Positions 10,064 to 20,622 of a stretch of 64,000 nt of DNA are shown here, one piece after another. This DNA is from Emiliania huxleyi CCMP1516. Taxonomy: Eukaryota; Haptophyta; Isochrysidales; Noelaerhabdaceae. The position numbers and the translations under genes were made by a program. Each line of letters starts with the position of its first letter. The first letter of the stretch is position 1. A model generated the notes under the pieces. The model did not search any database, was not told where the DNA came from, and worked only from the letters and a program-made list of their open reading frames with translations. Location of the stretch: positions 376,247-440,246 of the forward strand of contig NW_005196379.1 of the NCBI RefSeq assembly GCF_000372725.1, in the 5' to 3' direction.

Positions 10064-12914
10064 TCACTCCGCCTTCTTCCCCTTCTTTTTTGGCTTCGGC
10101 CGGTTGACGGCCTGCTCGTACTGCGGTCGCAGCTCGCGCCCCTTGCACCCCTTCTCCTTTCCCTCGCCGGCGTCGACGTACCACTCCGCATCGAGCGCGT
10201 CCAGCAGCGCGTGCTCCTCGAGGAAGGAGCGCAGGCTCGCCTTGTCACTGAGCGGCGCAATCGCGCCCTCGATGCGGCAGAGCACGTGCAAGCACGCGAT
10301 CATCGTGCCGCGCAAATGCGGCGGCAGCGACGGCAGCGCCCCCAGCGCCTCCCCGGAGATTGGCGGCCCGTCGCGTTGCAGCAGCTGCAGCTGCTCGCGC
10401 AAGCGGAGCAGCGTCGGCCGCTCGCAGCGCGTGCCCGCCAGCTCGAGAATAAAGTCGGGCAGGTAGCCCGGCGTGCGGCGCGCCGCGCCGCCCACGCCGC
10501 ACCACGCGCCGTCGGGCGCGAAGAGGCTCGCCAGCTTGAGCGACTGCCACATGTGCAGCAGCTCCCCAAACTCGCGCCCGCCCACCCTCCGCTGCCCGCC
10601 GTCGCCGCGTGACGCGGCGGTCGCGAGGAGCTCAAACATCCCTACCGAGCGGGAGGGGGGGGGGGGGGTTGGTCGGGGGACAAGCCTTCACCGCGGCTGC
10701 GGGCGAGCGGCTCGGGCGCGCCGAGCTGCGGCGGCGTGTCGAGCAGCGCCTTGACGCACCAGAGAGGCGTGTGCGCGCTCTGCCGCATCTCGTTCGACGC
10801 CGAGAGCCCGTCGCACGCTGCCAGCACCTCGCACATGGCCGCGTCGGCGGCACCCGCAGCGAGGGCGTCGGCCGCGGAGCGCGCACCGGGTGGTGGTGGC
10901 GGTGCGGGCGGAGCGAGGCGGCACGAGTAGATGGCGGCGGCGAGGGCGGCGCCGAGCGCCTCCTCCTCCGGCACAGCCTACTCCGCGCGGCGAGAGGTCG
11001 TGGCGAGTCGCACCGCCGGGCCGGAGCTTGGGGCAGCGTCTGGCAAGGGTCTAGGAGGTGCCTTCGAGGTGTGTCTGGAGCTGTGTCTGGAGGGGTGTCT
11101 GGAAGTCTGTCTACGGGTGACTAGGGAGTGCGTCGGCGCCTGAGGGAGCTTGGCGGCGGCGGCGCGCATCGCGGCGGAGGAGAAGGGCGGCGGCGCGCCG
11201 AGGGGCGGGAGGCCGGCCGGGTCGACGGGGGAAGGGAGGAGCAGCTCGCAGGAGGGCGGGAGCTCGGAGTGGTGCAGGAAGGGCGGCGGCGAGGCGGAGG
11301 AGGGGGAGGCGGAGGAGGGCGAGGGGTTCGCTCCCTCGGGGGGCGTGACGATGGCGGGGGAGAGGAACTGGGCGACGCCCTTCGGGTCTGCGCCGCCGAA
11401 GAGTGCGGGGGCGAGGCAGGGCAGCCCGCCCCCGCCGCAGGTCGCGTTTGGCAGCGGGAAGCCGAAGGAGAGGTCGAGGAACGTCAGGAGCGGCTCGCGG
11501 CCCGCGCGCGCGATCTTGACGAGCTCGTCTTTCTTTCGTGAGCCCGCGACCTACCGGCGGCTAACTGACTGATGAACTCATTAGCTAATTCGCCGCCACC
11601 TACCGGCGGCTCACTAACTATGAGTGACCCGTGGAGTCGGGGGCACAGTCTCGACGGCTGGGGGGGGGCGGGGCTGCGCGAGGGCCGCGGGCCTTGCTCT
11701 GCAGCGAGGAGAGCGCAAACGGGACCGCGAGCCAAAAGGAGGAGTGCAGCTGGAAGCCCAGCTTGGCGCTGAAGCGCAGCGCGCGCAGCACGCGCAGCGG
11801 GTCGTCGCGCAGCACCTGAGGACATGTCTCGGACATGTCATGGACGTGTCCTGGACATTGCGCAGCGGGTCGTCGCGCAGCACCTGGTCACGCGAGAGGG
11901 AGAGGGAGGGCTCGGCGCATCGGTCGTGCGGGGCGGCGGAGGCAGCAAGCAGCGGCTCCGCACCACCACACGATCTGCAGCCCCCTCGGCCATCTCTCGG
12001 CTACACCTCGCCTTGATCCACCACACGACTTGCAACGCCTCGGCGCCCTCCCCCGCGGCGCCGGCGGGCGCGGGCGAGTCGCTCCGCGCCGGCGAGCCTG
12101 CGGCGCCGTCCGAGGGCAGCAGCCCCATCTTGCGCGCCAGCTCCCTCTCCTCGGCGTACCGGAGGACCGACGCGCGCACCAGCGAGGCGTCTGCTCCGGC
12201 CGGGTACGGCGAGCGGAGCACGCGACGCTGGAGGTCGGCGAGGCCGCCGTAAAAGTCGAGCAGCCGCCACTGCAGCGCCTCGGCCGCCGCCTCCGGCGCC
12301 GCCGCGCCGCCGCCGCCCGAGGGTCCGCTGCCTCGCGGCTGGAAGACGTGCAGCAGCATCGCGCCGATGGTCAGGTCGCGCCGGAGGGCGTCTTGCTCGG
12401 GCGTGCCGCGCACGTCCCGCTCCGGCACGCGGTTGAACTCGTCGTACGTCTCCTCGCCGATCGTGGGCATGAAGTCGACCTCGATCCGCTCCGGAGGGCT
12501 CCCCACCACCAGGTGCGCCTTGGCGGTGTCCACATTCTTGTCCTTTGACGCGTCCGACAGGATTGTGGTGATGGTGACGGAGGAGACGTTGAGCTCGGGG
12601 CGCTCGAGGGCGAAGCCCGGCAGCCCGTGCATCACCGTCGCAACGCTCACCGCCGGGTCGCACTCCCGTAGGCAGAGCGACAGGTCGAGGTCGTCGGGGA
12701 CGCTTCCGAGCAGCAGATCGCGCACATAGCCGCCGTTGACGAGGAGCTGCGCGGGCAATGCGTTGGCCTCGAGGAAGGCGAGCACGAAGGAGAGCACCAG
12801 CTTCTCCCGGTGTGGAACGCGCGCCACCAGCTCCGCCGGCAGCAGCTCGCCGTGCGCGACCGCGCCGTCCGCGAGAGCGCGAGCGGAGGAGCTGCCGGAG
12901 GCCGCGCGCATCCA
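10064..12914 (-). CDS. CCA-adding tRNA nucleotidyltransferase
   Basis: Five exons on the minus strand, about 12914-12030, 11815-11693, 11550-11140, 10977-10686 and 10641-10064. Class II nucleotidyltransferase signatures appear in order: LVNGGYVRDLLLG (GGxVRD), DDLDLSL (catalytic DxD), ALRRDLTIGAMLL (RRDxTI) and, across the first junction, VLRDDPLRVLRALRF (the nucleotide-selecting ERxxR-type region). The enzyme adds or repairs the 3' CCA of tRNAs. The third exon includes a long Pro/Ser linker, and the C-terminus is Lys-rich (KPKKKGKKAE). Donors at 11692, 11139 and 10685 are GC; that at 12029 is GT. Two acceptors (near 11815 and 11550) are duplicated in the adjacent intron. The start is uncertain: the frame is open to 13178, passing through a hydrophobic stretch that could be an organelle-targeting leader, but the first Met there lies inside the upstream repeat element. 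Confidence 0.8.
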
Positions 12915-13084
12915 CGAAGCTGCGCCCCGCGAGGCCAAGCGACCGCCGCCAGAGAGGATCCCGGCCACAGCCCGCGGCGGTCGCGACGCTGACGTCAATA
13001 GGAGGCTTGACGCAATCGCGAGCAGAAAGAGCGCGATAGTAGTTTCGGAACGCGCGCTCGCCGCTCGCCACCCGCACACCAACG

Positions 13085-13275
13085 CGAAAAAGAATTTTAC
13101 AACAAAACTCCCTCGCACAACACTGGGCACAGGACTGGGCACGGGACTGGCTCGCACTGGCACTAACACAGGTAACACAGTTGTGCGAAAAAGAATTACG
13201 TTTCGCGAAAAAGAAATTTACCGCCATGCCGGACTGGCAAGCACGGGCTCTAACACCGGTACGCCGAAAAAAGCA
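13085..13275 (-). promoter_or_regulatory. Upstream AAAAAGAATT / GACTGGC element, CCA enzyme gene
   Basis: On the plus strand this reads CGAAAAAGAATTTTA, then a stretch with three GGGACTGGC-type units, then two more CGAAAAAGAA cores at about 13188 and 13208 and a final CGGACTGGC. The plus-strand part 13090-13165 is nearly identical to 22990-23055 and, reversed, to about 30145-30215. It ends about 170 bases upstream of the CDS start chosen here. Promoter, transcription start or leader role is inferred from recurrence only. Confidence 0.45.
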
Positions 13276-13485
13276 TTTACTGCTCCGTCCTGGCTGTTCG
13301 AACTTACTTACTTGCACCCCCGCGGAGCAAAGACAGCGCCGCGGGGGAGGGGGGGGGGGGGGCGACGGCGGACGGGTTGCGTGACCAGTTTGGCTGGAAC
13401 CCTGCCAAGTGCAAGTCCCGGGACTCTCCCTCGGCCCGCCGGCCACCCATCGACACCCACCCAATCCCTTCCGTCCCAAACATCT

Positions 13486-14916
13486 TTACCTACTCGGTCG
13501 CGGCGCCTGCGGACGCACCAGGTCCTTCAGAGACTGCGACTTCGCCAAGCCACGGCCTTGCTCGCCGGGCGGGGACTCTGCTGAGGCATGCCGATGCTGG
13601 CGTGCCTCGGCCCGCGCCAGCGCCTCACTGTACAGCGCCTCCCGCATCTCCCTCGGCATCTCCCGCTTGAGCCCCACCGCGGGAAGTGGCCCGCTCGAGC
13701 TCCTGCCACCGGGCGGCTCTTGCCGGCGGACGTAGTGCGAGCGCGGCAACGCAGCTGCGACGTGTGCCGACGTCGTGTACCACCCCTCGTCGTGCCGCCG
13801 CCTCGCCTTGGCTCTTGCGGCGCGAGCGGCCGCGCCAGCGGTGCCGAGCGAAGAAATCTGAGAGAGCTGGTGGCCTGGATCAAAGATCTGTTCCAAGTCG
13901 GCGTCCATCTCTCGGAGAGTCTCCTCGCCGTCGACAGTGGTCCACCATTTGGGGAAGGCGCGACGGTAGATTGTCTCTACGCTCATTCGCACCAGGAGCA
14001 GCAGCAGCGGGAGGATGTACAGCAGCGCCGCCCGCCGCGGGCGGAGCGAATCGCGGGCCGATGAGAAGTAGTGCTGGACGGCGCAGTAGAGGACGGAGGT
14101 TTGCCCATCCTCCGCCGACTTGGCCGACTTTGGAGCAATGTGCGTCCAGTAGAGCAGAAGTGCCACAAGCCCGATGAATCGGGTCGTGCGCTTGCACGAG
14201 ATTTCTCGCAGCGCGGTCCGCATCTCTTGCTCAGAGAGCCGCCCCTCGAGCTGCTCAAACGGGAAGGAGTGCGTGAACTCCGCCTGAAGAGAGACGATGC
14301 TCTTGGTGGAGATGGAGAGCGCCTGAGCCAACTCCTCCTGCAGCTCCTCCGGCGTGTACCGGTCGTACAGACTGATTGCGCGAGGGGCGCACGGGTCCCT
14401 ATCGCTGCGACTGCCCTTGCTTGGATAAGCGTCCTCGCCCTGCGCCTTGAACGGATAGAGGAACTTGAGCTGTGCGTCGGAGAAGGACATCGCACCCTTG
14501 GGCACGAGGTCGTACGGATCGCGCTGGCTGAATCGCTTTCGGTTCGCCTCGCTGCCGCCCTCACTGCCCGCCTCGCTCTTGATCTCATCACTGCTGTCTA
14601 GCTCGTCGGGCTGTGCGGGACGGCGTGGCGGCTTAAATGATGGCCCACGGCGAGCACCCAGGCCGGGCGGGGCTGCCGCGGGCGGTGAGACGTACACAGC
14701 GTCCGCGTTTCCACCGCGCGACTTCCACGCCGTCATGAAGTTGCAGCCGGACAGGGGCAGCTCCGTGCGAACAATGGCCAGGTTTGACTTTGAAGGGGCG
14801 GCGCCAATCGATTCAAGGTAGCGAACGTGCACCTCACCCGCAAGTTGCTCGTGCAAAAGCTCGTCCGGTAGTGTCACGGGCCTGTCCCGAGGCTTTAGCT
14901 GCACTGCGAAGCGCAT
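13486..14916 (-). CDS. Unknown membrane protein with two predicted TM helices
   Basis: An intact single-exon frame. It is open back to 15087, but the first ~57 codons translate an A/T-rich upstream element (runs of Phe/Lys), so the Met at 14916 (MRFAVQLKPRDRPV) is chosen. About 476 residues. The N-terminal third is charged with Pro/Ser-rich linkers; around residues 215-290 comes a soluble region with YTPEELQEELAQAL. Two hydrophobic helices follow: FIGLVALLLYWTHIAP and, after a 35-residue loop, YILPLLLLLVRMSV. The C-terminal ~130 residues are basic and Ala/Arg-rich. No family is recognised. It shares a roughly 235-bp upstream region with the divergent TIR receptor gene, so joint regulation is possible. 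Confidence 0.6.
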   Translation of the reverse strand: MRFAVQLKPRDRPVTLPDELLHEQLAGEVHVRYLESIGAAPSKSNLAIVRTELPLSGCNFMTAWKSRGGNADAVYVSPPAAAPPGLGARRGPSFKPPRRPAQPDELDSSDEIKSEAGSEGGSEANRKRFSQRDPYDLVPKGAMSFSDAQLKFLYPFKAQGEDAYPSKGSRSDRDPCAPRAISLYDRYTPEELQEELAQALSISTKSIVSLQAEFTHSFPFEQLEGRLSEQEMRTALREISCKRTTRFIGLVALLLYWTHIAPKSAKSAEDGQTSVLYCAVQHYFSSARDSLRPRRAALLYILPLLLLLVRMSVETIYRRAFPKWWTTVDGEETLREMDADLEQIFDPGHQLSQISSLGTAGAAARAARAKARRRHDEGWYTTSAHVAAALPRSHYVRRQEPPGGRSSSGPLPAVGLKREMPREMREALYSEALARAEARQHRHASAESPPGEQGRGLAKSQSLKDLVRPQAPRPSR

Positions 14917-14959
14917 CGGAGAGCGGGCCCCGCGGGGTGTCGCGCGAAACGAACTTTTC

Positions 14960-15065
14960 TCGCCATCGCGGCGAAAAAAAGAATCGTACAACGAGTGTTG
15001 TGCGAAAAAAGAATTGGGAGTGGCTTTCGCAAACCGCCTCGCAAAGAAGAATTCAAAAAAAGCGG
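14960..15065. promoter_or_regulatory. Bidirectional upstream region with repeated A-rich cores
   Basis: Between the divergent genes at 14916 (-) and 15151 (+) lie four plus-strand copies of the A-rich core in 100 bases: GAAAAAAAGAATCG, GCGAAAAAAGAATTGGG, GCAAAGAAGAATTC and a final AAAAAAAGCGGG. An inverted pair, ACAACGAGTGTTGT, sits in the middle. The spacing to either start codon (about 50 and 90 bases) fits a promoter or leader role, which is inferred. Confidence 0.4.
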
Positions 15066-15150
15066 GTATTCGCCCGCCGCGTTCCAAGACTGGTAAGGTG
15101 CCGGGCCAACTGGCCGCTGCGCGCGCTGCGCCGCGTCTCCGCGCGCGCAG

Positions 15151-18100
15151 ATGCGAGGGATGTGGCCTCTGCTCGCCCTGACAGCACTTGCCGTGGCTAG
15201 CACCACACCCGGCTGCAGGGAGAGACTGCTCACGACCGAGAGCTATGGCGCCTCATCTTCGTCTGCTGCTCAATGTGAGGATTTCTCCGGTGTTATATCC
15301 ATTGCCGGGCCGAGCAGCCTGGATTCGCGCGGTGTCCATTACCGCTACTCCTCAACGCAGCGCCATGGGCAAAAGATAGTCATCCGCGCCGTCATGAATG
15401 GCGACCACAGAAACTACAGCGGCCTGGTTGTGGGCCGGAAACGATATGCGGTCCGGCTCGAGTGGGTGGAGGACGAGTCATCCAAGGCAGGAGTTGCGTC
15501 CGCTACCCAGCACGCCACGCAGGATCTTGACGCTGACTTCATCGTGGGCGGCTACTCTTCGGGCCTGACGGAGATATCCTCAGCGCAAGCTGACGCCGAC
15601 TTCAAGGTGATGGTTGCGCCCGGTGCGTGCAGCCCCTCGGCGATCGTGGGCAACAACACATTTGGGCTGCTGCCGCCGTGCGGATCGTACCACGTCAACC
15701 CGATCCTCGCCATAGTGCAGGCTGCAGAGGCGGTCGACGCTAGGCCGTTGGACTCGGCTGTGCTGCCGAGTTTCGGGCCATGCTTCACGGGAGGAGGAGG
15801 CTGCAAATCCTCGCTCAAGGTCGGCGTCATCCGATCCGAAGGCGTCTTCCCCGCCGCAACCTCAGCACCCGTGCCAGGCATCTGCGCCGAGCAGGGTATC
15901 GAGGTGGCCGAAGGCGTAGAGGGCGGGCCGCTGCTGGTGACGATACCTCGGCGGGCAACGACGGCCGATGTGGATATGGCCCTCGACAGCTTGCGTGCGA
16001 AGGAGGTGAACGTGATCGTCGCGTCCACATACATGGACGAGGCGGTCACGATCCTCAATCGCACTGCCGCACTCGACTACTCTCTCTTCGCCATCACCTT
16101 CACCGCCACGGTCGGGCTGCCCGACTACCAGCTGATGGTCGAGAATGGTTGGTGGCAAGGCGAGTTTGCGCTCGGCAGTGTGCCATGGCACCACGACCTA
16201 CCCGGGACCGGAGAGTTCACGGGCATGACTTCCGCCGAGTTCTCGAGCGAGTTTGCGGCCCTGGTTGACAGTCATGTGTATCCGTCGTATCATGCCGCAG
16301 CTGCTGCTGCTGCGCTCGTTGCACTGTTCGAAGCAATTGAGCGAGCAGGCAGCCTCAACACCTCAGCCGTCGCTGCCGAATTGAGATCTATGCAGCTGCA
16401 GGAGTTCTACGGCAACATCTCGTTCGACCGGGAGTCGAATCAGCTCATCTCAAATGGCGGGCTCGTGATCCAAGAAATTGCTACCGAGGCTACCGCGGAG
16501 GATGTCATTGTCTTCCCAGACGCCTTGGCGAACCACTCGATGACCTTTCCGATGCCGCCCCTGGCGCAGCGGCGCTGCGTCCTGTTCGGGCCTGACTCCA
16601 CCGCAGGCGATGACATCCCTGCGGTGGATCGGCTCTCGAGGCAGTGCTCGGGCAACGGTATGTGTACCCTCGAAGGGTACTGTGAGTGCTACGGAGACTT
16701 TGAAGGGCGCCTGTGCGATCAGTCTCCGAGTGATGAGCTGAGCACGGCAACGCTCGCCGCAATTGCATCTGTCGCAGTCGTCTTGGCTGCTGCGATCTGC
16801 ATCGCTGTCTATATGCGGCGTAGACAGCGGAAGAAGAGGCTGGTGGTCGTCGACAAGAATGGGTGGACGTCCTGCCCCGAGCTCACGGCGGCCAAGGGGA
16901 TCACGTTCCACGCATTCCTGTCGCACAAGTGGCCTTCGGGCGCCGCTTCCATCTCCTCGGCCCGTCTGCGAAGAGCACCCGTTCCCAAGAGCTTCGTGTC
17001 ATCGTAGGCCAGGCGGCAGCGCACGCCATCCACATGAAGGTGACCAAGCACCTGCTGCCCGACTCGCGAGTCTTCCTTGACGTTTACGACCTAAAGGACA
17101 TCGACACGCTGGAGCAGCACATCCGAGAGAGCGCGCTCGTGGTTGTGATCCTCACGCGCGGCTATTTCCGCTCCAAGGCGACCGACCTCCCCCCCTCCCC
17201 CCTCCTCCGAAGTCCCCAGCACGTCGTCTCATCCCCGCGATTGCTCCGCTCTCAGAACTGTATGCGAGAGCTGCGCTCTGCCATCGAGGAGAAGAAGCCA
17301 CTGCTGCTGATACAAGAGCTGGACGAGGACTATGGCGGCATTCCACTCGCGAGTCTCGTAAGCGACTGCCCCGACGATCTGCGCTCCATCCTCTTCACCC
17401 CCGAGCGCGTCTGCGGCCTGGTGCCCTGGAGCCGGAAGCCCGACTTCCAGAGCGTCGCGCTGACGGCGGTGTGCCAGGCGATCCTCGCTGCGAGTGGCAA
17501 TCCGAAGTACGCCGTGCCTCCGCGCGTCGAGATTCCGGGATCGCTCGGGACCCGGCCGCTCTCCCTGTCTGGCCGCACCACCTTTTGGTGCAGCCGCCAC
17601 AACTTTGGCGCCTTTGCGCTCGCGCAGCAGCTAGCGGGGCACCTCCACGGCGATGTGGCTGTCTCGGCCTCGCTCGACCGGCGGACGCTCGGCCCATCGT
17701 CTGATATCGGAGCCAGCGGGAACGGCCGCTCCCCCTCCACCACGTACACCGCTGCCGCCGGCGCCACCGCCTCCACCTGCACCGCTGCCGCCGGCGCCAC
17801 CGCCTCACACCGCTCGGATCGATCGCTTGGCCTGTCGACCAACCCGCTGCCTGAGGTCGAAGCAGGCGATGATGGATGTCCTACTTCTGCGGCGGTCGGG
17901 GGCGGGGCGCCGGGAGAGGACCGGAGGGCGTGGGCAGTCTCCCTCCTCCAGCGAGCAGTGCGTCAACTTCTCAACAACAGCGTCGGCACGCCCGTCATGT
18001 TCCTGCGGTTGAGCAAAAAGATGTTTCGCGGAGAGGCGCGCCGCGCCCTCCCGAGCGCTTCTCCGCTTGGCGGGCTCGCCTCATCCCCGCACCCGCCCCG

Positions 18101-18533
18101 TCTCGCGCTTGCGCAGGCGGGAGAGAGGCTCGAAGCGGACATCTTGCGCGCGATGGAGCGAGGCATCCAATTCGCGCTGGTCTTTCCGACCACGGACCGC
18201 TTCTCGGAGATCATAGACGAGACCCCGCAGGAGCTATTGCAGCGAGGGCTCTACAAGAACATCGCAATCGACTTCACGCCGTGGCCGCCGCACGAGCGCA
18301 TCACGGCAGCGCAGCTGGCGCTCACGCTCGGCGCGAAGGAGGACGACACGAGGAGGGCATGGAGAAGGTCGCGAGGCGCGAGCGTCAATCCGTCTCTAGA
18401 GCGGCGCAGCGGGCGGCTCAGTCGGCAGGTCAGCGCTTCCGACACGACCGTTCCTAGCAGGAGGCTGCGCCGCAACAGACTCGGCTCCGCTGCACCCGTC
18501 CCCGCCCGGACCTCGGCAACCTGGAGGCTGTGA
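15151..18533 (+). CDS. Transmembrane receptor: periplasmic-binding-fold ectodomain, EGF-like motif, TM helix and cytoplasmic TIR-like domain
   Basis: Exons about 15151-16939, 17008-17177, 17256-18035 and 18117-18533; all three introns use GC-AG borders. A signal peptide (MWPLLALTALAVA) leads into a ~430-residue domain with type 1 periplasmic-binding/ANF-receptor character (FIVGGYSSGLTEISSA, alternating strands and helices, late YPSYHAAAAAAALVALFEAI). An EGF-like Cys motif (CSGNGMCTLEGYCECYGDF) is at about residue 497 and one TM helix at about 530-552. The cytoplasmic side opens with ITFHAFLSHKW, then SRVFLDVYDLKDIDTLEQHI, VVVILTRGYF and, after splicing, NCMRELRSAIEEKKPLLLI. This is the TIR-like pattern common in algae and oomycetes. 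A second ~200-residue region after a low-complexity linker (FALVFPTTDRFSEIID) is unassigned. The layout implies ligand sensing outside and TIR signalling inside. The ligand, any NADase activity and partners are unknown. Confidence 0.75.
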
Positions 18534-19364
18534 TGATGAAGTCTGGGAGGAGCATGATTGTACCTGTCACTTCATGTTTGGAGTTTGCTGGTGCGGTGTT
18601 TCTGCTGCATGTTGGTATGTGCGCACATGCATCTGCATGGATACTCTTGGTTTGGTGCCGCTGTATTTAGCGGCATGGTTTTGAGGCGGTGTCATAGACC
18701 GCCCCATCTACCAGCGCGACAAAGGTCACTTCATGTTTGCTGGTGCGGTGTCCGGTGTTTCTGCTGCATGTTGGTATGTGCGCACATACATGCATGTGCA
18801 GGGATACTGTTGGTTTGGTGCCGCTGTATTTAGCGGCATGGTTTTGAGGCGGTAAATAAATAAATAAATACAACGGACACGCCAAACGAGGGGTGGGAGA
18901 AGGACAGGGTCCCCACCTGCACGAGCAGGATCTTGTAAGGACGATCAGGGACACCGGGGAACGGGAGCGGGGAGCGCATCGCGACACGGAGGGGGGCTGG
19001 GCAGGGTTCACCCTCACGACAGGGTCCCAGGGATTCCTCTCTCGTATAGGACAGGTTGCACCCGGCGGCACGGGGGCAAGCGCGGGCCTCCTACTGGTTG
19101 CGCTCTCCTAGTTCTCCTGCTCCTGACAAGGGACAGCGACAGGCTCGCAGCACGGTGGACTCCCTATCCACTGGCGATCTCTCTCGACTAGCGACCTTCC
19201 TCCGACTTCTCACCGGCAGTCTCTTCTACCACAGGCAGACTGACACGTGGGTGGCAGTGGCGGTGATAGGAGTCTCCCACTCTGTGGGCCTCGCTAGAAG
19301 TGCGACCCCTGCGCGTGTCCTCGCCCTTGATGGGGAAGGGGCTGTGTGTCTGTGCATGTGTACA

Positions 19365-19427
<63 letters not shown>

Positions 19428-19484
19428 GAGGCGGTGTCATCGCCCCATCTCCACGTAAGTTTTCTTTTCACCACTTGTGTGTCT
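18534..19484. repeat. Intergenic tandem duplication plus GT microsatellite
   Basis: A unit of about 159 bases is tandemly duplicated: copy 1 starts at 18566 and copy 2 at 18725, both running from GTCACTTCATGTTTG to GGCATGGTTTTGAGGCGGT. Copy 2 ends at about 18852 in a TAAATAAATAAATAAATA tract followed by ACGGACAC. A third fragment (TTTTGAGGCGGTGTCAT) recurs at about 19424, just after a (GT)n tract at 19369-19423. None of the frames spanning this region has protein character. The remaining part is unremarkable. Confidence 0.75.
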
Positions 19485-20476
19485 ATGTCGCTGCCCGCGA
19501 GCGCGCTCGAGCCCTTTGCCGACGCGGATGTAGACGAGGAGGAGGCCGCGGGCATCGCGATGGACTCGAGAGCTCTCGCCGACGCGGCGAGCTTGCTGCT
19601 GCCAGAGCTGGAGGAGCCCTCCACCAGTGGCGCCTCAGGCGTCGCGGAGGCTGAGAGTGCAGCAGGCGCTGCACTGACGTCGCAGCTGGCGCTGCGCGTG
19701 CTCCGCGACGCCATCGGGCTGCAGCTGGCGCGCCGGGGATTTGACGGCCTCCGAGCGAATCCCCTCTCGCTCGTGGCTGAGATGGCGGCGCACTTCATCG
19801 GTGGGCTCGGCGTCCAGCTGCAGCTGGTCGCACCGCCGCGGACTGCCTCTCCCGAGCGGCGGCCCGACCCGATGGTGCCGTATGTGCTGCGGCTGCAGCG
19901 GCACACCAACCTCCGCAGCGTCGCCGAGTGGAACAAGCTCAAGGAGCTCTTCTCGCGCAAGACAGAGGCGCCGCGCCCGCCGCCGGCCTCGAGCCCCGCC
20001 CGCAGCCCTCAGCCTGAGCCCGGCACGCGCCCCCGACACACCAGGTCAACGCGATGGCGGGCAACTCGCTGCTCCAGCTGGTGAGGCAAAAGCAGCCGTG
20101 CCTTGGCGGATCCCCGCCGCCAGCCGTGCTGCAGCTCTACACTGCGCTGCGCGCGACGTGGCACTACAAGATGACTCCTCAGGGCCGCACCGCGCACACC
20201 CAGGCGGGGCACGCCGACGGGGCCAACCGCGCGGCGGTGGAGCCGAACGCGCTGCAGGCCGCGCTGGCGCCCTCGGAGCTCTGCCACGTCGTCTCGCTCA
20301 GTGCAAAGGCGCGGCGCACGGCGGACGCGTGGCTCTCGGGGCAGCCGGGCGGAGGCGGCGGCGCTCCACCCCCCACACTCTTCCCGGGGCCTCTCCTCGT
20401 CCGGCCTCAGACTGCCGACGGGGCGGCCGCGGCGCCGGCGGCGGCCAAGCCGCGCAAAAGGAGCAAGACGGAATGA
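19485..20476 (+). CDS. Histone-fold (bromodomain-associated, TAF/SPT7-type) protein
   Basis: Two exons, 19485-19967 and 20045-20476, joined across a 77-nt GC-AG intron (GAG|GCGCCG to CCAG|GTCAAC) without a frame change. Start Met gives MSLPASALEPF. Around residues 68-115 the sequence LALRVLRDAIGLQLARRGFD followed by LSLVAEMAAHFIGGLG fits the bromodomain-associated histone fold of TAF3/TAF8/SPT7-like subunits: a helix, an RRGFD turn, then a longer amphipathic helix. Such proteins act in TFIID or SAGA. The second exon has no recognised domain; it is Ala/Gly/Pro-rich and ends in a basic tail KPRKRSK that resembles a nuclear localisation signal. Family assignment is probable, subunit identity is not resolved. 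Confidence 0.6.
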
Positions 20477-20622
20477 TCCGCTGGGTTTTTCTGCGCGCTG
20501 GGGGGCTGGCATTTGCATGGTAATGAGCTAATGAACTGCAAGTTGGATCAAAAGGGAACATCCAAATTTTGGCTGCCCACACACCCGCGTTGCGCGCTGC
20601 TGCTGCTGATCGAGAGGTTGAG

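Noticed and set aside
12915-13178. N-terminal extension of the CCA enzyme as a targeting peptide
   Set aside because: The first Met lies inside the dispersed upstream element and the next codons translate that element; left open as an alternative rather than annotated.
19369-19423. GT-repeat as a possible coding Cys/Val repeat
   Set aside because: Pure dinucleotide microsatellite; the histone-fold gene has a good Met downstream at 19485.
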